Assembly: GCA_021464415.1 (NCBI GenBank)
Contig: CM038467.1
Coordinates: 9,503,411-9,567,410 of the forward strand
Direction of reading: 5' to 3'
DNA from: Lonicera japonica
Taxonomy: Eukaryota > Streptophyta > Magnoliopsida > Dipsacales > Caprifoliaceae
Length of the DNA: 64,000 nucleotides
Made by a program: the position numbers and the translations under genes. The notes under the pieces are model-generated. The model did not search any database. It was not told the DNA's origin and was given only the letters and a program-made list of their open reading frames with translations. Positions 13,601 through 25,509 of the stretch are shown in pieces; the first letter of the stretch is position 1, and each line of letters opens with the position of its first letter.

Positions 13601-16144
13601 AAACCAACAACTGACGTCTCTACTGGAGCAGCAACAGTGACGATAGCTGTCTAAAATATATTCAATAGCACAACGATTGCAGCATGTCAAAACCATCCTC
13701 AAAATATTCAACAAATGAAAACACAATTGATAGGATTCCCTCATTATTTTAACTGTTTAAGCAAATCTTACAACTATTACTTCGTTGCGACGCGGACAAC
13801 ACAAGTGGAAAAGAAAGAGTTTAACAAAAGTAGTAGCAAACTCTAAAATTCTCAATTGGGTCTAATATCACTTGGTTGAGGTGTATTAATAATGATGCAA
13901 ACATTAAAATAACTATTTTGACAACAATAAAATCATAGTTTCTTTTGTTGGTTACTCACCTTAGGACCCAACTATTGCACAATCCCCTGCATTCTTTTTG
14001 CTTCCTTTGTAGGTGGCGAAGATAAGACTATTTACTAGTAGAGTAGTAGTTAAATGTTTTAAACATTTTACGGAAAAGCATAATTATTAGGGACACAAAA
14101 ATAAATGCCACTTAACACTACCAACACCAGGATGTGTTCATAAATTAATACACTATATGTAAAATGTAAACTATGTTTTAATGTTTGGTATGTAAATATG
14201 GCATATCATTTCATATATCGTTGGCCAACTCAATGTATAAGTGGGATCTCAAAATCTTCTGCAGCAATTGTGCACAAATACATGGAGAGGGAAACAAGCA
14301 CTCTATTGGCTTTTACTTTGCAATAATTCATAGGTAATGAACTTCCCCAAAAAGCAATCAACAATCCTTAAAACAATCTGGTCTTTGGCTTACAAATGAA
14401 ATTGATCTCTGCCTTTATTTCCTCCAGACATTGTGAAGACAATACTCCATCACAAAACATATGCTACGAAAAATATGTTTACTCACAATTATAAGTTATT
14501 TTATATAGTTTATTTGAGAATGTTATTGTATACTAATCGAGTTTAATTAATACGGGAAAATATAATATTATGCAATAGACAGATCCCTTCATACTAATAT
14601 CCTCATATTTTTAGATAACAGTCTCCATATCCTATCAAGCACAGTACCTGTATCCATGCTTCTTAACAACCAATAAGAAACCCAATAACCTAGTTTGAGT
14701 AGCATTCCAAAAATCAAACTAACCTCATCTTGCTGATGCGTTGACACACACACCTCAGGATTAGAAATTTTCCTCGACTTGTCATCTGTGTCGTCTGAGA
14801 ACAAGTTAGTGCTGTTTGTATTGGCATCACTAGGATCTGATCCCACCATATCCAAGTCATAGCTCAATATATTCTTCTCTTCTAGTCCAAGCTGTAGACA
14901 TGATAAATAATAAAAAAAATAAATGATTATATGAATAGTTTTGTATTAAGATTACAAAATGGGGCTAACATAAGGCTACACAAAGCACAAACTCAGACAT
15001 GAAACAAGAAGAATTATTCTCCCTCCATCCCTAATTAAAAGTCGTCCGTGTTCGACTTTTACATTTTTTAAGAATGCACTAATGTCATCGCAATCAATGG
15101 TTTATAACCAAATAAAGCACCGCATACCATTCGCCTTCTTCTCCACATGTGCGTCCATAAGTTCAACAGCTCATTAGTTCTTAAGGGCTTCACCAGATAA
15201 TCAGCTGCACCAAGTTTCAAGCACTTGACAACGACAGGTACTTCATCCTGAGCTGACATCACTTGATTTAAAAAATAATAAAAAAAAAAAATAGTGAAGA
15301 TTATTACTCTATATCAACCCTAAATAAAATATAAAGAGGAAAATGGCGATAGAAATTAAAAATACAAAGCTTACTAATGACCGGAATCCGTCTCAACTCT
15401 TTATCCCTCATAATATATTTTAACATCTTCAAACCTTTGGACATAGGGAGGTCAACTTCGGAAAGAATGATATCTATATCAGGACCCTCAGCATTCAGGG
15501 CGTCAACCACCTGTCTGGGTGATCTCACAGAGGTCACTGCAAAGTAACCACCCACCATCCATATTAATTCAGCATAACAAACTGCTATACTAGATTTAAA
15601 TACTAACATTTCAAAACAGTCTGTTAATATCATGCAATTATTGATTATAATTGCCATGGGGTTAAGGGATGTGATAATTAAATTAAAACATGTCTTTAGG
15701 CCAAAACATTTGAGATAAACCTCAAGGCGGATTGTTCATGTGATAAATGATAAGTGTATATTCACCTCCGCAACATTATACTAGTATATGATTGAATAAT
15801 CTATATCTACCACCTATTCTACTAAATTGGTATTGTAGTCAACTAGTCATATATACAAACCAAAATTATAACTACAAACTACAAAGAAATCATTATACAC
15901 CAAATTTAGCTATGAAAAACAGCAGTAGTGGGGGAAAGAATTATCAATACCAGTACCTACCTTGATATGAACATTTACACAAAAGCGTAAAAACCTCCTC
16001 TGAATCCTTGGAATCATTATCGCACAGCAAAATCCGCACTCTACTTCGATCAATAAACCCATCACTGCTCTTACTATAATTTTTTACACCTTCACCATCA
16101 CCACCGCCACCATCTTTACTTGAGCCAATCTCATTCCTCTCCAT
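7700..16144 (-). CDS. TOC1: Pseudo-response regulator TOC1 (APRR1), evening clock repressor
   Basis: TOC1 is a nuclear DNA-binding repressor of the circadian clock that represses morning genes such as CCA1/LHY. Six coding exons on the minus strand are 16144-15961, 15536-15375, 15261-15128, 14891-14724, 13650-13554 and 8619-7700. They join in phase to 554 residues, within the family range. The pseudo-receiver domain covers about residues 35-150; the phospho-acceptor aspartate is replaced by Glu88 in LSEVDLP, the hallmark of a pseudo-receiver. [20 protein letters not shown] and the WRRRRM end of the domain are near-invariant. The central region keeps [17 protein letters not shown] and [15 protein letters not shown]. 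The CCT domain is at about 467-510 ([23 protein letters not shown]), followed by [11 protein letters not shown] and an acidic tail. Intron 5 is 4.9 kb because of a 4.16-kb hAT insertion on the opposite strand; the coding exons appear intact. Confidence 0.97.
9177..10091. repeat. Tandem duplication (about 471 bp) in the hAT 5' leader
   Basis: Two copies begin ctagctcactgctgcagtt at 9177 and at 9648 and run in parallel to the transposase start, both ending in agttttaattttaatttca. They differ by scattered substitutions and small indels, so the duplication is not very recent. Confidence 0.88.
10085..12597 (+). pseudogene. hAT transposase (BED finger, catalytic region, dimerisation domain), broken
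   Basis: At 10085-10369 a BED-type finger is visible: CKLCGKE followed by a histidine pair in [11 protein letters not shown]. The middle segment at 10430-10915 is broken by several stops and frame changes. An open stretch at 10918-11907 encodes the catalytic region, with [14 protein letters not shown] and [16 protein letters not shown] typical of plant DUF659/hAT transposases. The C-terminal dimerisation domain reads at about 11950-12080 ([26 protein letters not shown]) and continues with [20 protein letters not shown] to an acidic tail ending at 12597. Some gaps could be introns (about 11905-11950 and 12085-12155), but the stops at 10370-10900 are not explained by splicing. Confidence 0.9.
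13209..13226. repeat. Short (CA)n tract in TOC1 intron 5
   Basis: About eight CA units upstream, in plus-strand coordinates, of TOC1 exon 5. Confidence 0.8.
15017..15085. mobile_element. Stowaway-like (Tc1/Mariner MITE) remnant in TOC1 intron 3
   Basis: The sequence ctccctccatccctaatt followed by gtcgtccgtgttcgactttt resembles the conserved terminus of plant Stowaway elements. No opposite end is seen, so it is one end only. It lies within about 110 bp of the exon 3 donor (15127). Confidence 0.5.
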
Positions 16145-16640
16145 CCTCCCAATTCATCAATCATAAGTCACAAACACAATCCTCGTCTTATCAATTAAAC
16201 CCTCCTCTCCACATCAATATATTAGGGTTTTCCAATTAAAACCCCCATACACACCTCCACTGCTGTTATTTTTACAAACACAATTACAACTCCACTATCT
16301 GACGGATCAGAATCGTCTTCACATCGAGTCCCCACATTAATTTCAGAAAGAATTAAATTCATTATATTGATTCTGCAGACAAATACGACAAGATCAGAGC
16401 GCAATATCTTAAATCATAAAAACATGGTAACCGACTTTACAGAAAACTCTGGCAACACAACTGAACCCTAATTAATTAAATCAAAAACCAAAACGCCTGT
16501 CGCCAGAATCCACTCGGATCGCCGTCGATCAGGTGCATGTCAGCAGCTGAGACTGAGAAGTTGGTCTCTTCGTAGTAGCTGCAGACTAGTCGTCTCGGCG
16601 GATCCTTTTTGGTAATAAAATGTCAAAGTTTGTTTAATAA
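16145..16640 (-). promoter_or_regulatory. TOC1 5' leader and proximal promoter region
   Basis: The 500 bp upstream of the TOC1 start codon is partly CT/GC-richer than its surroundings and ends in a change to repeat-rich DNA at about 16620. A partial evening-element core (AATATCT, plus strand 16403-16409) is present, but the full nine-base element is not. The transcription start cannot be fixed from sequence. Confidence 0.4.
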
Positions 16641-16757
16641 CATTGACCTCGTCTGTGTTTTTTATTTATTACACTCGCCTCCCTTTGATTTTGGTAAATT
16701 CCAATAACCTACCTAACAGCTAATTTATTTCTCCAACCGTAGGTTTTTTTTTTTTTT

Positions 16758-18057
16758 GGTTTACCGACTTAACCCCCTGTACTAATAGTCTTATTTAAAA
16801 AACTCTCCAAATAAATTTTTGTTAGACATAATCTCCTAAAATTTAACGCTGTCTCTTTTTTGTTCAAAATAATTTATTTTTTTACGAAAACATCCCTCCC
16901 TTCATTTAACCTTTGCCATCTTGTTCTTTCCTGTCTTCTTCTTGATTCTTTCATAATTTTCTCTTTACATTAACATCCAAATACAACTCTAAAATAAAAT
17001 CAAAATCCAAACCTAAAACAATGAAATTGAAATAAAATCAAATTTCAAACCCAAACCTCTTATTAATGGATATTCTCTCTTTACAATAATCTCTCAAATT
17101 ATAGACCCTGATTTATACAAATATATATATACGATCACATTTATAGCTCTCTATTTTTCTCTCATCATCATTCCTCATCCATTTTCTTTCTTCCACCACT
17201 ACCACCATCATCATCCTTTAACACATAACCCCCCCCCCCCCCAAATTTTTAGAGAGAGAAAACTCAAAATTAAACCCCCCCACTCAAGCAAACCCAAAAT
17301 CAAAAACCCCAAACCAATTTTGTAAACCAAAAATCAAAAGTACATTGAAATCAAAATCCCCCACCCGAAATCTAAAGTGCTCTGTTTTTGGTATATATGT
17401 GTATATATAACAAATAACATGCATATATATATATATATACCTGTAATATGTGTAGAAGGAATCTAATAATTGATATAAAAAAAGGTACCTGTCCATTGAG
17501 TCTTTTGTAAATTGGGGTAAGGATATTAAAGGTAGTGCAAGAGAAACAAGTTGGATCGGTAATGAAAGACAAAATCACGTAGCTTTTGATTCTTGAAACT
17601 TTACCTTTTGTCATTCGTATCTTCTTCCTTCCCATTTTATATATATAAATATAAATATATGCGCAATTTTAATAATTGTATTAATATATTGAATAAATTA
17701 GCACACAGATGAAACAAAGAACATTAACGAACAAATTTGGGGAACGAAGACAAATTAGAAGAATGGAAGGTGGTACTGAAATTTAGAAATGGTTGAGGCA
17801 GTAGAGGAGAGAGGATGGCAAAGATTTATTTCTAGAGTAAAGAAATTTAGAGAGAGAAGTTAGGGTTCTTGAGTAGGAAGAATAAGGAAAAAGAGAAAGA
17901 AGATGGAGGAGGGGTTATTTTATCCAAAAAAAATCAATTTGGATGGAAAAGTGACGGCGTCAAATTTTAGGGAGTTATGTCAAATAAAATTTATTTTTGG
18001 GGGCTTTCTTAAATATGACTATTAGTATAGGGGGTTAAGTCAATAACACCCCCCCCC
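16758..18057. mobile_element. Mutator-like non-autonomous element with about 100-bp inverted ends
   Basis: The left end (ggtttaccgacttaaccccc) and the inverted right end (ggtgttattgacttaacccc) match imperfectly over about 100 bp, both continuing into actaatagtc and ccctaaaatttgacgccgtc-like sequence. The outer edges lie in poly-T and poly-C runs, so a target duplication cannot be read. There is no transposase inside. Confidence 0.7.
17229..17242. repeat. Poly(C) run of 14
   Basis: A homopolymer inside the inverted-repeat element; its length may be unreliable in the assembly. Confidence 0.9.
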
Positions 18058-18171
18058 TTTTAGTTATAAATATCATTGTGAAATCTCGAAAGTCTTTTGG
18101 TAATTTACTTTTTGCTTTTCGTGTTGGTGGAATTTTTGGAGATGTTTCTCATTTTTGCTTTATTTTTTTGG

Positions 18172-19312
18172 ATAAATTACACTAAATCCTTTTAAATTAA
18201 TGAAGTCTTTTTGAAATGCTCCTAAAAAAATAGCAATAAATTCCCTTGAACTAACATGTTTGTCTATTTGGGTCATGCCATTATCACACCGTTAACGAAA
18301 AGGCATAAATGACAAAAATGCCTAAACATAAATTACACTAAACCTCCTTGAATTAACGTGCTTTTCCCAAATGAAACCCCACACCCCAAAAACACAAATC
18401 CAACCATTACACTTTTTTTTATTTGAACGGAATATTGGTAGTTTCTTGAAATTAATTATACCTTACAATAGAATCTATATATTGTAATTTGCTGTTTCAT
18501 AAGTTTTTTTTTGCTTGATTCTTGTTTTTGTAGTGTGTATGTAATCTAAATGTGTATCAATTAGATTTTTTTTAGGTTATATGGGTTGTAAATATTATAA
18601 TTTGTTGGAAAATTTGATATACATGTTTTATTTTTGAGTTTTATGTATTTTTGTATAAAATCAATGATGTAGTCATAACTTGTTAGCTTTTTTTTAAAAA
18701 AAAATATTTTTTCTTGTGTTTATTTTATTTAGTTTTTGTTAATGGAAAAAATGATAATAATGAGAAAACAATATTTGTCTGTAGAAAAATAAAAGAAAAG
18801 TTGTGTTCATAACTGATGAATGGTAGGGAATGGGTGAGGAAGTGTGGTTAAATAAAGAGAAAAGCACAAATTGGAGAAAAAAAATGTTCTAATGGTTGTT
18901 ATAGGATGTCCATGCAGTCTTTAATGTGAAGTTTCACCACAATGGTATGAGATACTAAAGTTGAATGAAGTAAAATTTGATGTGATTACTTGTTGAAAAT
19001 ATGAAAATGACGAAGTTATATTAGCTGAAAAAAATGAATACATGAGGAAAAAAAATACATGTTAAAAAATGAGAGAAAGTTGCATTGGTGATAGAAAATG
19101 TGCTTAAATTAAGGGAGAATGGCAATTTGGGGAAAAAATTCTTTTTTTTTTCAGGGAAAAAAAGTTTAATGGTTATTTTTTAATGTTTTTGTCTTTAATT
19201 GTGGTTAAGTGTTAACGGACTAAATATCAAATGGGTTTACTGTTAGGTATTTTTCTTTAGGGGATGACCCGAAAACCTGATTTATTTTAGGGTGGTTTAA
19301 TGTAATTTACCC
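18172..19312. mobile_element. Second Mutator-like inverted-repeat element
   Basis: The left end ataaattacactaaatcct is inverted at the right as gggtaaattacattaaacca. The 8-bp string ttttttgg lies at 18164-18171 and again at 19313-19320, a plausible target duplication, though the left copy overlaps bases that would match the terminal GG. A second internal copy of the terminal motif occurs at about 18330 (aaattacactaaacctcc). No coding sequence inside. Confidence 0.65.
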
Positions 19313-19649
19313 TTTTTTGGCAAAAAAAAATGATTTTATGGAATCAACCTCAAAGGATAAACCAAATGTTGTAAAAAGCCTTAAAGGAAATGGTTTATGT
19401 ATATTGACATTAAGATAAACGGGAAGCCAATTTGGGTCATGGTGGACACAGAACGCATAACTATTTGGCAAGTACTGAAGTCGAAGCTTTATCTTGGAGA
19501 AAGGAATGGGTTGTATGAAGGCCATTAGTTCGGCTGCCTAATTTGTCGCCAGAATGGCAAAATATGTGTTAATGAAAGTGGACAAAGGAGAACCAATTTC
19601 TCAGTCGGTATGATGGACAACTTTAAGGTTATTATAGGGTTATATTCTA

Positions 19650-19929
19650 TTATAAACCATCTACACTGTAATTACTTTTGTGTCATTTTAATAGTTGTTT
19701 AATATTTGTAACGGATTAAATCTGTTACTAAAATTAGTGTTGTAACGGATTAGCAATGTATTTAGTCTGTTACGAATCTATTTTTTGTAATGGATTTTAG
19801 TTAATTTTAGTAACGGATATATCCGTTACTAAAGTGTTTCCCATGCCCAATTAGTAACGGATTTTATATGTTAGAAACATTTTTTGTAATGGATTAAGTC
19901 CATTATAAAAGGGTGATTATGGTGTAGTG
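19650..19929. mobile_element. CACTA-like terminus with subterminal repeats
   Basis: The right edge, read inward, is CACTACACCATAATCACC, which resembles CACTA (En/Spm) termini. Inside it the motif taacggat and its inverse recur about six times, as CACTA subterminal repeats do. The left edge (about 19665, cactgtaattac) is only weakly similar, so extent is uncertain. Confidence 0.5.
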
Positions 19930-20040
19930 TGGAAGGGTATTTTAGAAAACAAAGTCAATAATTGTGTCAAATAATTGGAGCAATAAATGTGAAAAATCTA
20001 AAAGAGTTAAAGATTTATAGAGAATGTTGGCCTCGTATGA

Positions 20041-20790
20041 ATATACAGGTTAGTATTCCTTTGCGAAATAGAGCTAGAAGCTCGGTTTGTCGTGTATTGA
20101 TAATAAACAGATAATTGATACAAACTCACAAAAGTCTCTCTAACTAAACTGTCATCACAATATAACAATAAGAGTGGACTCGTGCTACACTAATGCTCAA
20201 CCGCTAGGTGCTCCGAGCTTTCGTTTTTCTTATTCTTTGCTATTGAATGCTGGATCCTCTCTTGTTCTTGGAGTAATTGCTTATCCTAGGTAAATGGAGA
20301 TTATTCCCTAGTCTTTTTCAGAGGATTCATCCCTGGAGTAAATGCCGGATTCTCCTTCTATATATATGATTAAGAGAAGATATGTGGCAAAGTTCTGTGT
20401 CCGTGTCTGAGACCATGCCTTAATCATCACAAACTTTGACCTTGATTCTCCATGAATTTTAGTGCATTAAATGTAGTTGGTATGCATTTAATAAATGTGA
20501 GGAATATTTTGTGCCTTCTGTAGGACAGGTGGCAGTTGCCCATACTTTTGCCAACCATTTTGACAGAGTGACTTAGGCCAGAGGGAGCTCTAAAGCTCGC
20601 CAAAAGAACCCCGGAGCCAGAGCTCTGAAATTCACTGTCTGTAATACTCTCGAGTGCGTTCCTGATCTGGAGAGGCTTTATCCTTCTTATAATGATCCAA
20701 CGTGGCTCTTCCGAGCTCCTCCTGCTGGGGCAAGCTTGATTGCTGATGTGGACGGCCACGTGTCAGCTCGTGGTTGGCGAGGCAAATTAG
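20041..20790. other. Repeat-like segment interrupting the gypsy remnant, possible LTR
   Basis: This 750 bp replaces the place where reverse transcriptase would be. It has higher GC than its neighbours and a long minus-strand open frame at 20427-20759 with no family similarity that I recognise. It may be a solo LTR or another element; no ends or target duplication were identified. Confidence 0.3.
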
Positions 20791-21430
20791 ATTAATAATT
20801 TGCACCATCAATTGCCCTTATCTTTGTTATTTAACTCAGAAGAGATGATTGGCAAGGATAAAGCTTTTATTCGATCTCGAGGGGAGTTCCGAGCTCCATT
20901 CAATGGACAGTGCGTGGTTTTGAAAAAAGCCAAATTTGAAGATTATGTTATTAGTTTACCTGATGTGACCAAGCTGTTCGAATTACATATAGATGCATCG
21001 GATGCTACCCTATGAGGGGTTTTAATGCAAGAAAATCATCCAGTGGCATACGAGAGTCGGAAGCTTAATGACATGGGGATGAAGTACTTAGCTTATCTCC
21101 TCGGTTCTTGGTTTCTTGTGCAGACAAATAGCACTGCAATTAGGTACTTTCTTAGTCAATCAAAATTGAGTTATAAACAAGCAATGTGGCAAGAGTTACT
21201 CGTCGAATTCAACTTTTGGCTAGAGTACAAAGCGGATTCGACTAACAAAGTGGCAGATGCTCTGAGCTGCAAAATTGAGTTCAACCAATAGGCCAACGTG
21301 TTCCTCAATACCATTCTTCGAATTGACAATCAAGTATTCACTGAAATTCGAAGCAATGTCAAGGACGCGCTACTGCAAGATCCTATTTTTTGCTCAATTA
21401 TTGAAAATGATCGAAAAGGGAAAGACACGA

Positions 21431-22077
21431 TATGGATGTGCATAACCAAATCGGACCAAATGAACCAAAACGAAATATATAGTTTATTTATTTTTTAAAA
21501 ATACAATGATTTGGTACGGTCTAAAATTTGATGGAATAAATCTAATTGGTCCGGTCTTTGGTCCTGCTAAAAAATATTGCCAAAAAATGGACCGGACCGA
21601 TTATATTTATATATATACACATATACTCCTTTTGAGTTGGGATGTGCTTGGATTTTTAAATGGCTTATTTACATTCTAACTATTGGCCATTGTTTGAAGA
21701 CTTATTATAGATTTGTTACATTTTGAATTTTTTGGCCAATTTTTTATTTTTTTTAAATGGCCATTTTTTTTATTACATAATGTGGATATAGGCTTTATGA
21801 TAAATTGGTTGAATTGTTGTGAAAAATAAGCCAAATAGGCTTAACATATATAAATATGACATTGAAAATGGGCTGAATAAGTGTGAAAAATTACTCAAGA
21901 ACCCAAATAAAATAGGCCAATTAAAAAACTAAAACTAGCTGGTCCGATCGAAATCGAACCATTTAAACTAGGTTCGGTCTGGTCCGTCTTAGCTATTAAT
22001 TCGGTCCAATTTAGTCTAGTCCAGGTTATTTTAGGACCAAAGTGATCGGTTCGGTCAACCGAACTATGCATACCCCT
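21431..22077. mobile_element. hAT-like MITE nested between RNase H and integrase
   Basis: The left end (ggatgtgcataaccaaatc) is roughly inverted at the right (ggggtatgcatagttcggtt), a form common in plant hAT MITEs. The gypsy integrase frame resumes directly after it. The flanking 8-mers (agacacga at 21423, agacaatg at 22078) match at only five positions, so the duplication has decayed or the edges are off by a few bases. Confidence 0.55.
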
Positions 22078-22790
22078 AGACAATGCAGTTTTAGTTAGAC
22101 GACGGGTTTATTTCGACAAAGAAAAACTGCATCTTTGTTCCTCAAGTTGAGGAGTTGAGGTGTACCATTATTCGAGAATATCTTGATACGTTATAGGTGG
22201 GACACCCTGGGCAATAAATGACATTAACCCTTCTCAAGTAAGGTTACTATTGGCCCCAAATGGAAGATGATGTGAATAGCTGTGTAAAAACTTGTCTAAT
22301 TTGCCAACAAGACAAGACTAAGCAGAAACAACAAGCAGGGTTACTCCAACCACTCCCCATCCCGGAATAACCTTAGGAGATAGTTTTTTTTTAACTTCAT
22401 ATCAATGCCCAATGTGAGAGACTTGACAACTATCCTTATAGTCATTAACCAGTTTTTAAAATATGCCACATTTATCCCTATTCTAAAGAATACGACTAGC
22501 GAGGAGACATCACAATTATCCTTCAAATACGTGGTTAAGTATTTTGGCATCCCTTAGAGTATTGTCAGTTATCAGGACTCGGGGTTCACATGAAATTTGT
22601 GAAAAGAACTCTTCAAAATTCTCGACTCCAAATTGTGTATGAGCTTCAGTTACCACCCTCAGTTTGACGAACAAATTAAAAGATATAATGCAATGCTCGA
22701 GAAATATTTATGTCATTTTGCTAGTGCCACACATCGAAATTGGGTAACCTTGCATCTCATCTAGTATTTTAGAGAAGTGTCTTTTCACAT

Positions 22791-23456
22791 GTAAATATTG
22801 TTTCCATGTAAATAAAATTAGGAATTTCCTTTATAATCGTTTTTCATTTCGTTTGTAATCATTTTCTTGTAATTTTGTAAGTCAACGTGCACTGCTACAG
22901 CTTTAGTATTTTCATTAAGTGCATGTTGCTTATTAGTGCATGTTGACTAATACTCTGTTACAAACAATTAGTTTATTTTAAGTTGTAAAAACTTTCCATG
23001 TAATTAAGTTTATTACAATGAAATAATTTTAATTTATGCTCACACTCTCCTTTTAAATTACTATTGTTGCATGCTGGTTGTTCTTTGTAAATAATATTTT
23101 ATTAAACTTAGTTAGACTAACAGTTAGTCCTGTCGCTTACGCGGCATCCTTTGTGCCATTAGAGGACTCCCCGTGACAAATTGTCATATTCCTTATAGCG
23201 GCAATTAAAAGGAGGGATATTTCATTTATACAAATTTAATGTGAAGATATGTTACTATAATTTACAGAAACAAAAAGGGAAGACAAGTATAATATATCCA
23301 AAATACGATAGGTGACTGTAATTATCTCTAACTAATTTTATTTTTTCGTTATAGTAGTGGTGGAAACTAACATGTGTCGGAAAGATGGTTGATCGGGCAC
23401 TCCGTTAAGTGTTGAAATAGAGGGCGAAAAATGAGTGTAGGGCTGTAACATGTGCA
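22791..23456. other. Possible 3' LTR of the gypsy remnant, then unassigned DNA
   Basis: The sequence follows the integrase remnant, is non-coding, and near 23160-23185 has ggactccccgtgacaaatt, which could be an LTR terminus. No matching 5' LTR was found in the window, so this is inference from position. Confidence 0.25.
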
Positions 23457-23465
23457 GATTAAAGA

Positions 23466-24602
23466 GGAAAAAAAATATGAAAAACCTTAAAGTTTGACTT
23501 AACCTGCAATGTTGCCCATGATGTCTAAAAACTTGTAATTTTTCCTTTAGAGTTGATATTTGGTTACAATACTTACCCTATAGCAAACGGACCAAACGGA
23601 AAGTTAAGTTGGCAGCTGATATGGCACGCCATTTCAGCTTTCTTTCTCTTTAACTTTTTTTCCTTTTTTTTTATAATAAAAAAATTAACAAAAAAAGTCC
23701 CATTACCACCTCCACCTCCGATCACTCCCCTTCATCACTTCCACCACCTCCATCTTCCATCCATCACTTCCTTTCATCACCTCTACCTTCGACCTCCACC
23801 TGCCACATATATAATAAATCCACCATAAATTTATACATATACAAATATATACATATGTATAAATACGTATATATCTTTTACATATGTATAAATCCGCCAC
23901 AGATTTATATATATACATATGTATATATATATAGAGAAATTGAGTTCGGGGGTTTGGGGTATTAAACTTGGTGATGATTTTTTGATAATTTCTTTTTTTT
24001 TAGGAAATTTTAACTATAGTTGGATTTGGTGGTTTAAAAAGACATAAAAATCACGTGTCTGTTAATTTTGAACGAAGATTGATGGAATTTCCACCAAAGT
24101 CTAATTTTTAAACAAAAGAGTATCAAAGTCTAATTTTGTCTCCCATTATTATAGTATATAAGTCTAAATTGACCTAAATTTTAATAGTAAAATATATTTT
24201 TAATTATATTTCTCTTTGTATTAACTAAAATAAATATATATTAATAATATATCAAATTTTTTTTGATAATTTTACTTTCAGAACAATCTTCTTTTATTCA
24301 TCTTGATGACTATATTCCAAATATATAATTTTTGTTTAAATCCGTATTTTGTATTAAAAGTTATTAAATTTTATTTTTTTAAAAGAAAACATATGTTGAA
24401 AAGAGAGAGAGCTGACAAGGCATATTATGTCAATTGTCAACTCAGCCAAATAACTACCAACTCAACTTTTCATTTGATTGGTTTGCTACCGGAATAATTT
24501 TGTAATAAAATATTAACCTTAAGAGAAAAATTACAAGTTTTTAGACACTAAAAGCAACATTACAGTTAAGTCAAACTTTAATGTTTCTCATGTTTTTTTT
24601 CT
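23466..24602. mobile_element. Third Mutator-like inverted-repeat element
   Basis: About 90 bp of inverted terminal repeat: the left end has ttaaagtttgacttaacc and tgtctaaaaacttgtaattt, and both recur inverted at 24510-24600. The 9-bp flanks gattaaaga (23457-23465) and gattagaga (24603-24611) differ at one position, as expected for an ageing Mutator target duplication. The interior includes a CT-rich stretch and (TA)-rich sequence but no transposase. Confidence 0.82.
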
Positions 24603-24870
24603 GATTAGAGATGAGAAGAGACGTGGAGGAAAGAGAATAAAAAGCGCGTGAAGATATTGAGCTAAAGATAGAGGGAACACCACGTCACGAGATCTAAAGA
24701 AAATGTAAAATGTGTCAAAAGAAATTGATTCACTACTATTACACGTGGGCCAGCCCAACTTGTTCCACTCCTAATTTTGGCTTTGAAAGTTTTTACACAT
24801 TTTTTTTTCTTTTTCGCAATCAAGTTAAAGGATGGATTACATCAAAATAGAGGAGAGTTAACAAGAAAGT

Positions 24871-24990
24871 CAGACCTTGAGGAAAGGGTTGTTCTAGTGG
24901 TAGGCAATCTCTACTCTTATCTTGAGGTCAAGGGTTTGACTCATGCAGAATAAAAGAGAGACTTAGACATCTCTTAATTTAAAAAAAAAA
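24871..24990 (+). mobile_element. Short SINE-like retroposon with poly(A) and target duplication
   Basis: A 120-bp insert lies between perfect copies of aacaagaaagt at 24860-24870 and 24991-25001. It carries an A-box-like motif (gttctagtggtaggcaa) near 24891 and a B-box-like motif (gtcaagggtttgactc) near 24927, and ends in a run of ten to twelve A. These together fit a tRNA-derived SINE. The body is short for the class. Confidence 0.78.
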
Positions 24991-25016
24991 AACAAGAAAG
25001 TTGGACTTTTTTTAAA

Positions 25017-25477
25017 GGGTATTCTTAAATATACCCACATAATCCGTCTTTTCATCCCACTAAAAGTCAAAGTTACGTTAATTTTAATATAAAAAATAGC
25101 GTAAAATCCTTTCTTCTCACCCCGCTTTCTATACTTTGAAAAAATCGCTATTAATTTATCTTCTCACCCATTTAAAGTTTTAAAAATTCAAAAATTACAT
25201 TCTTTCCAACAAACAAACACCTTATATTTTCACTTAATTACATACATCTCATAAAAGTATGCTTATAATAAGTATTCTCATAATTTTATATAGATTACTA
25301 GACTTTTATTTTTATTTTTATTTGGACTGGCATAATAACGTTTTCAATGATGTTTTTCTTAATTTGTTCAATTTTTTTATTTGAGCATGCATGCAAGCAA
25401 AGTTCAATAAAACTCATGTTAAGTTATCTAATATTAAATTTAAAGAAAGGTATTGTTAATGTGTGTCTAATATGTCA

Positions 25478-25509
<32 letters not shown>

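Larger units (their letters stand above)
19392..22790 (+). pseudogene. Decayed Ty3/gypsy pol: protease, RNase H and integrase pieces with nested insertions
   Basis: At 19392-19656 a retropepsin-like segment reads YIDIKINGKPIWVMVDTE, where the family active-site DTG is changed to DTE, followed by MMDNFKVIIGL. Reverse transcriptase is missing. RNase H follows at about 20940-21290 (FELHIDASDATL, then a stop, then ENHPVAYESRKLND and TNKVADALSCK). Integrase continues after an insertion at 21431-22077: the zinc-binding region (GYYWPQMEDDVNSCVKTC, LICQQDK) is at about 22240-22325. Many stops and frame changes run through all parts. The element cannot be active. Confidence 0.85.

Noticed and set aside
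16403..16409. Evening element in the TOC1 leader
   Set aside because: Only AATATCT is present; the full AAAATATCT is not, and a seven-base match is expected by chance in AT-rich DNA.
20427..20759. 110-codon minus-strand frame
   Set aside because: No similarity recognised and it lies inside a repeat-like segment interrupting a gypsy remnant.
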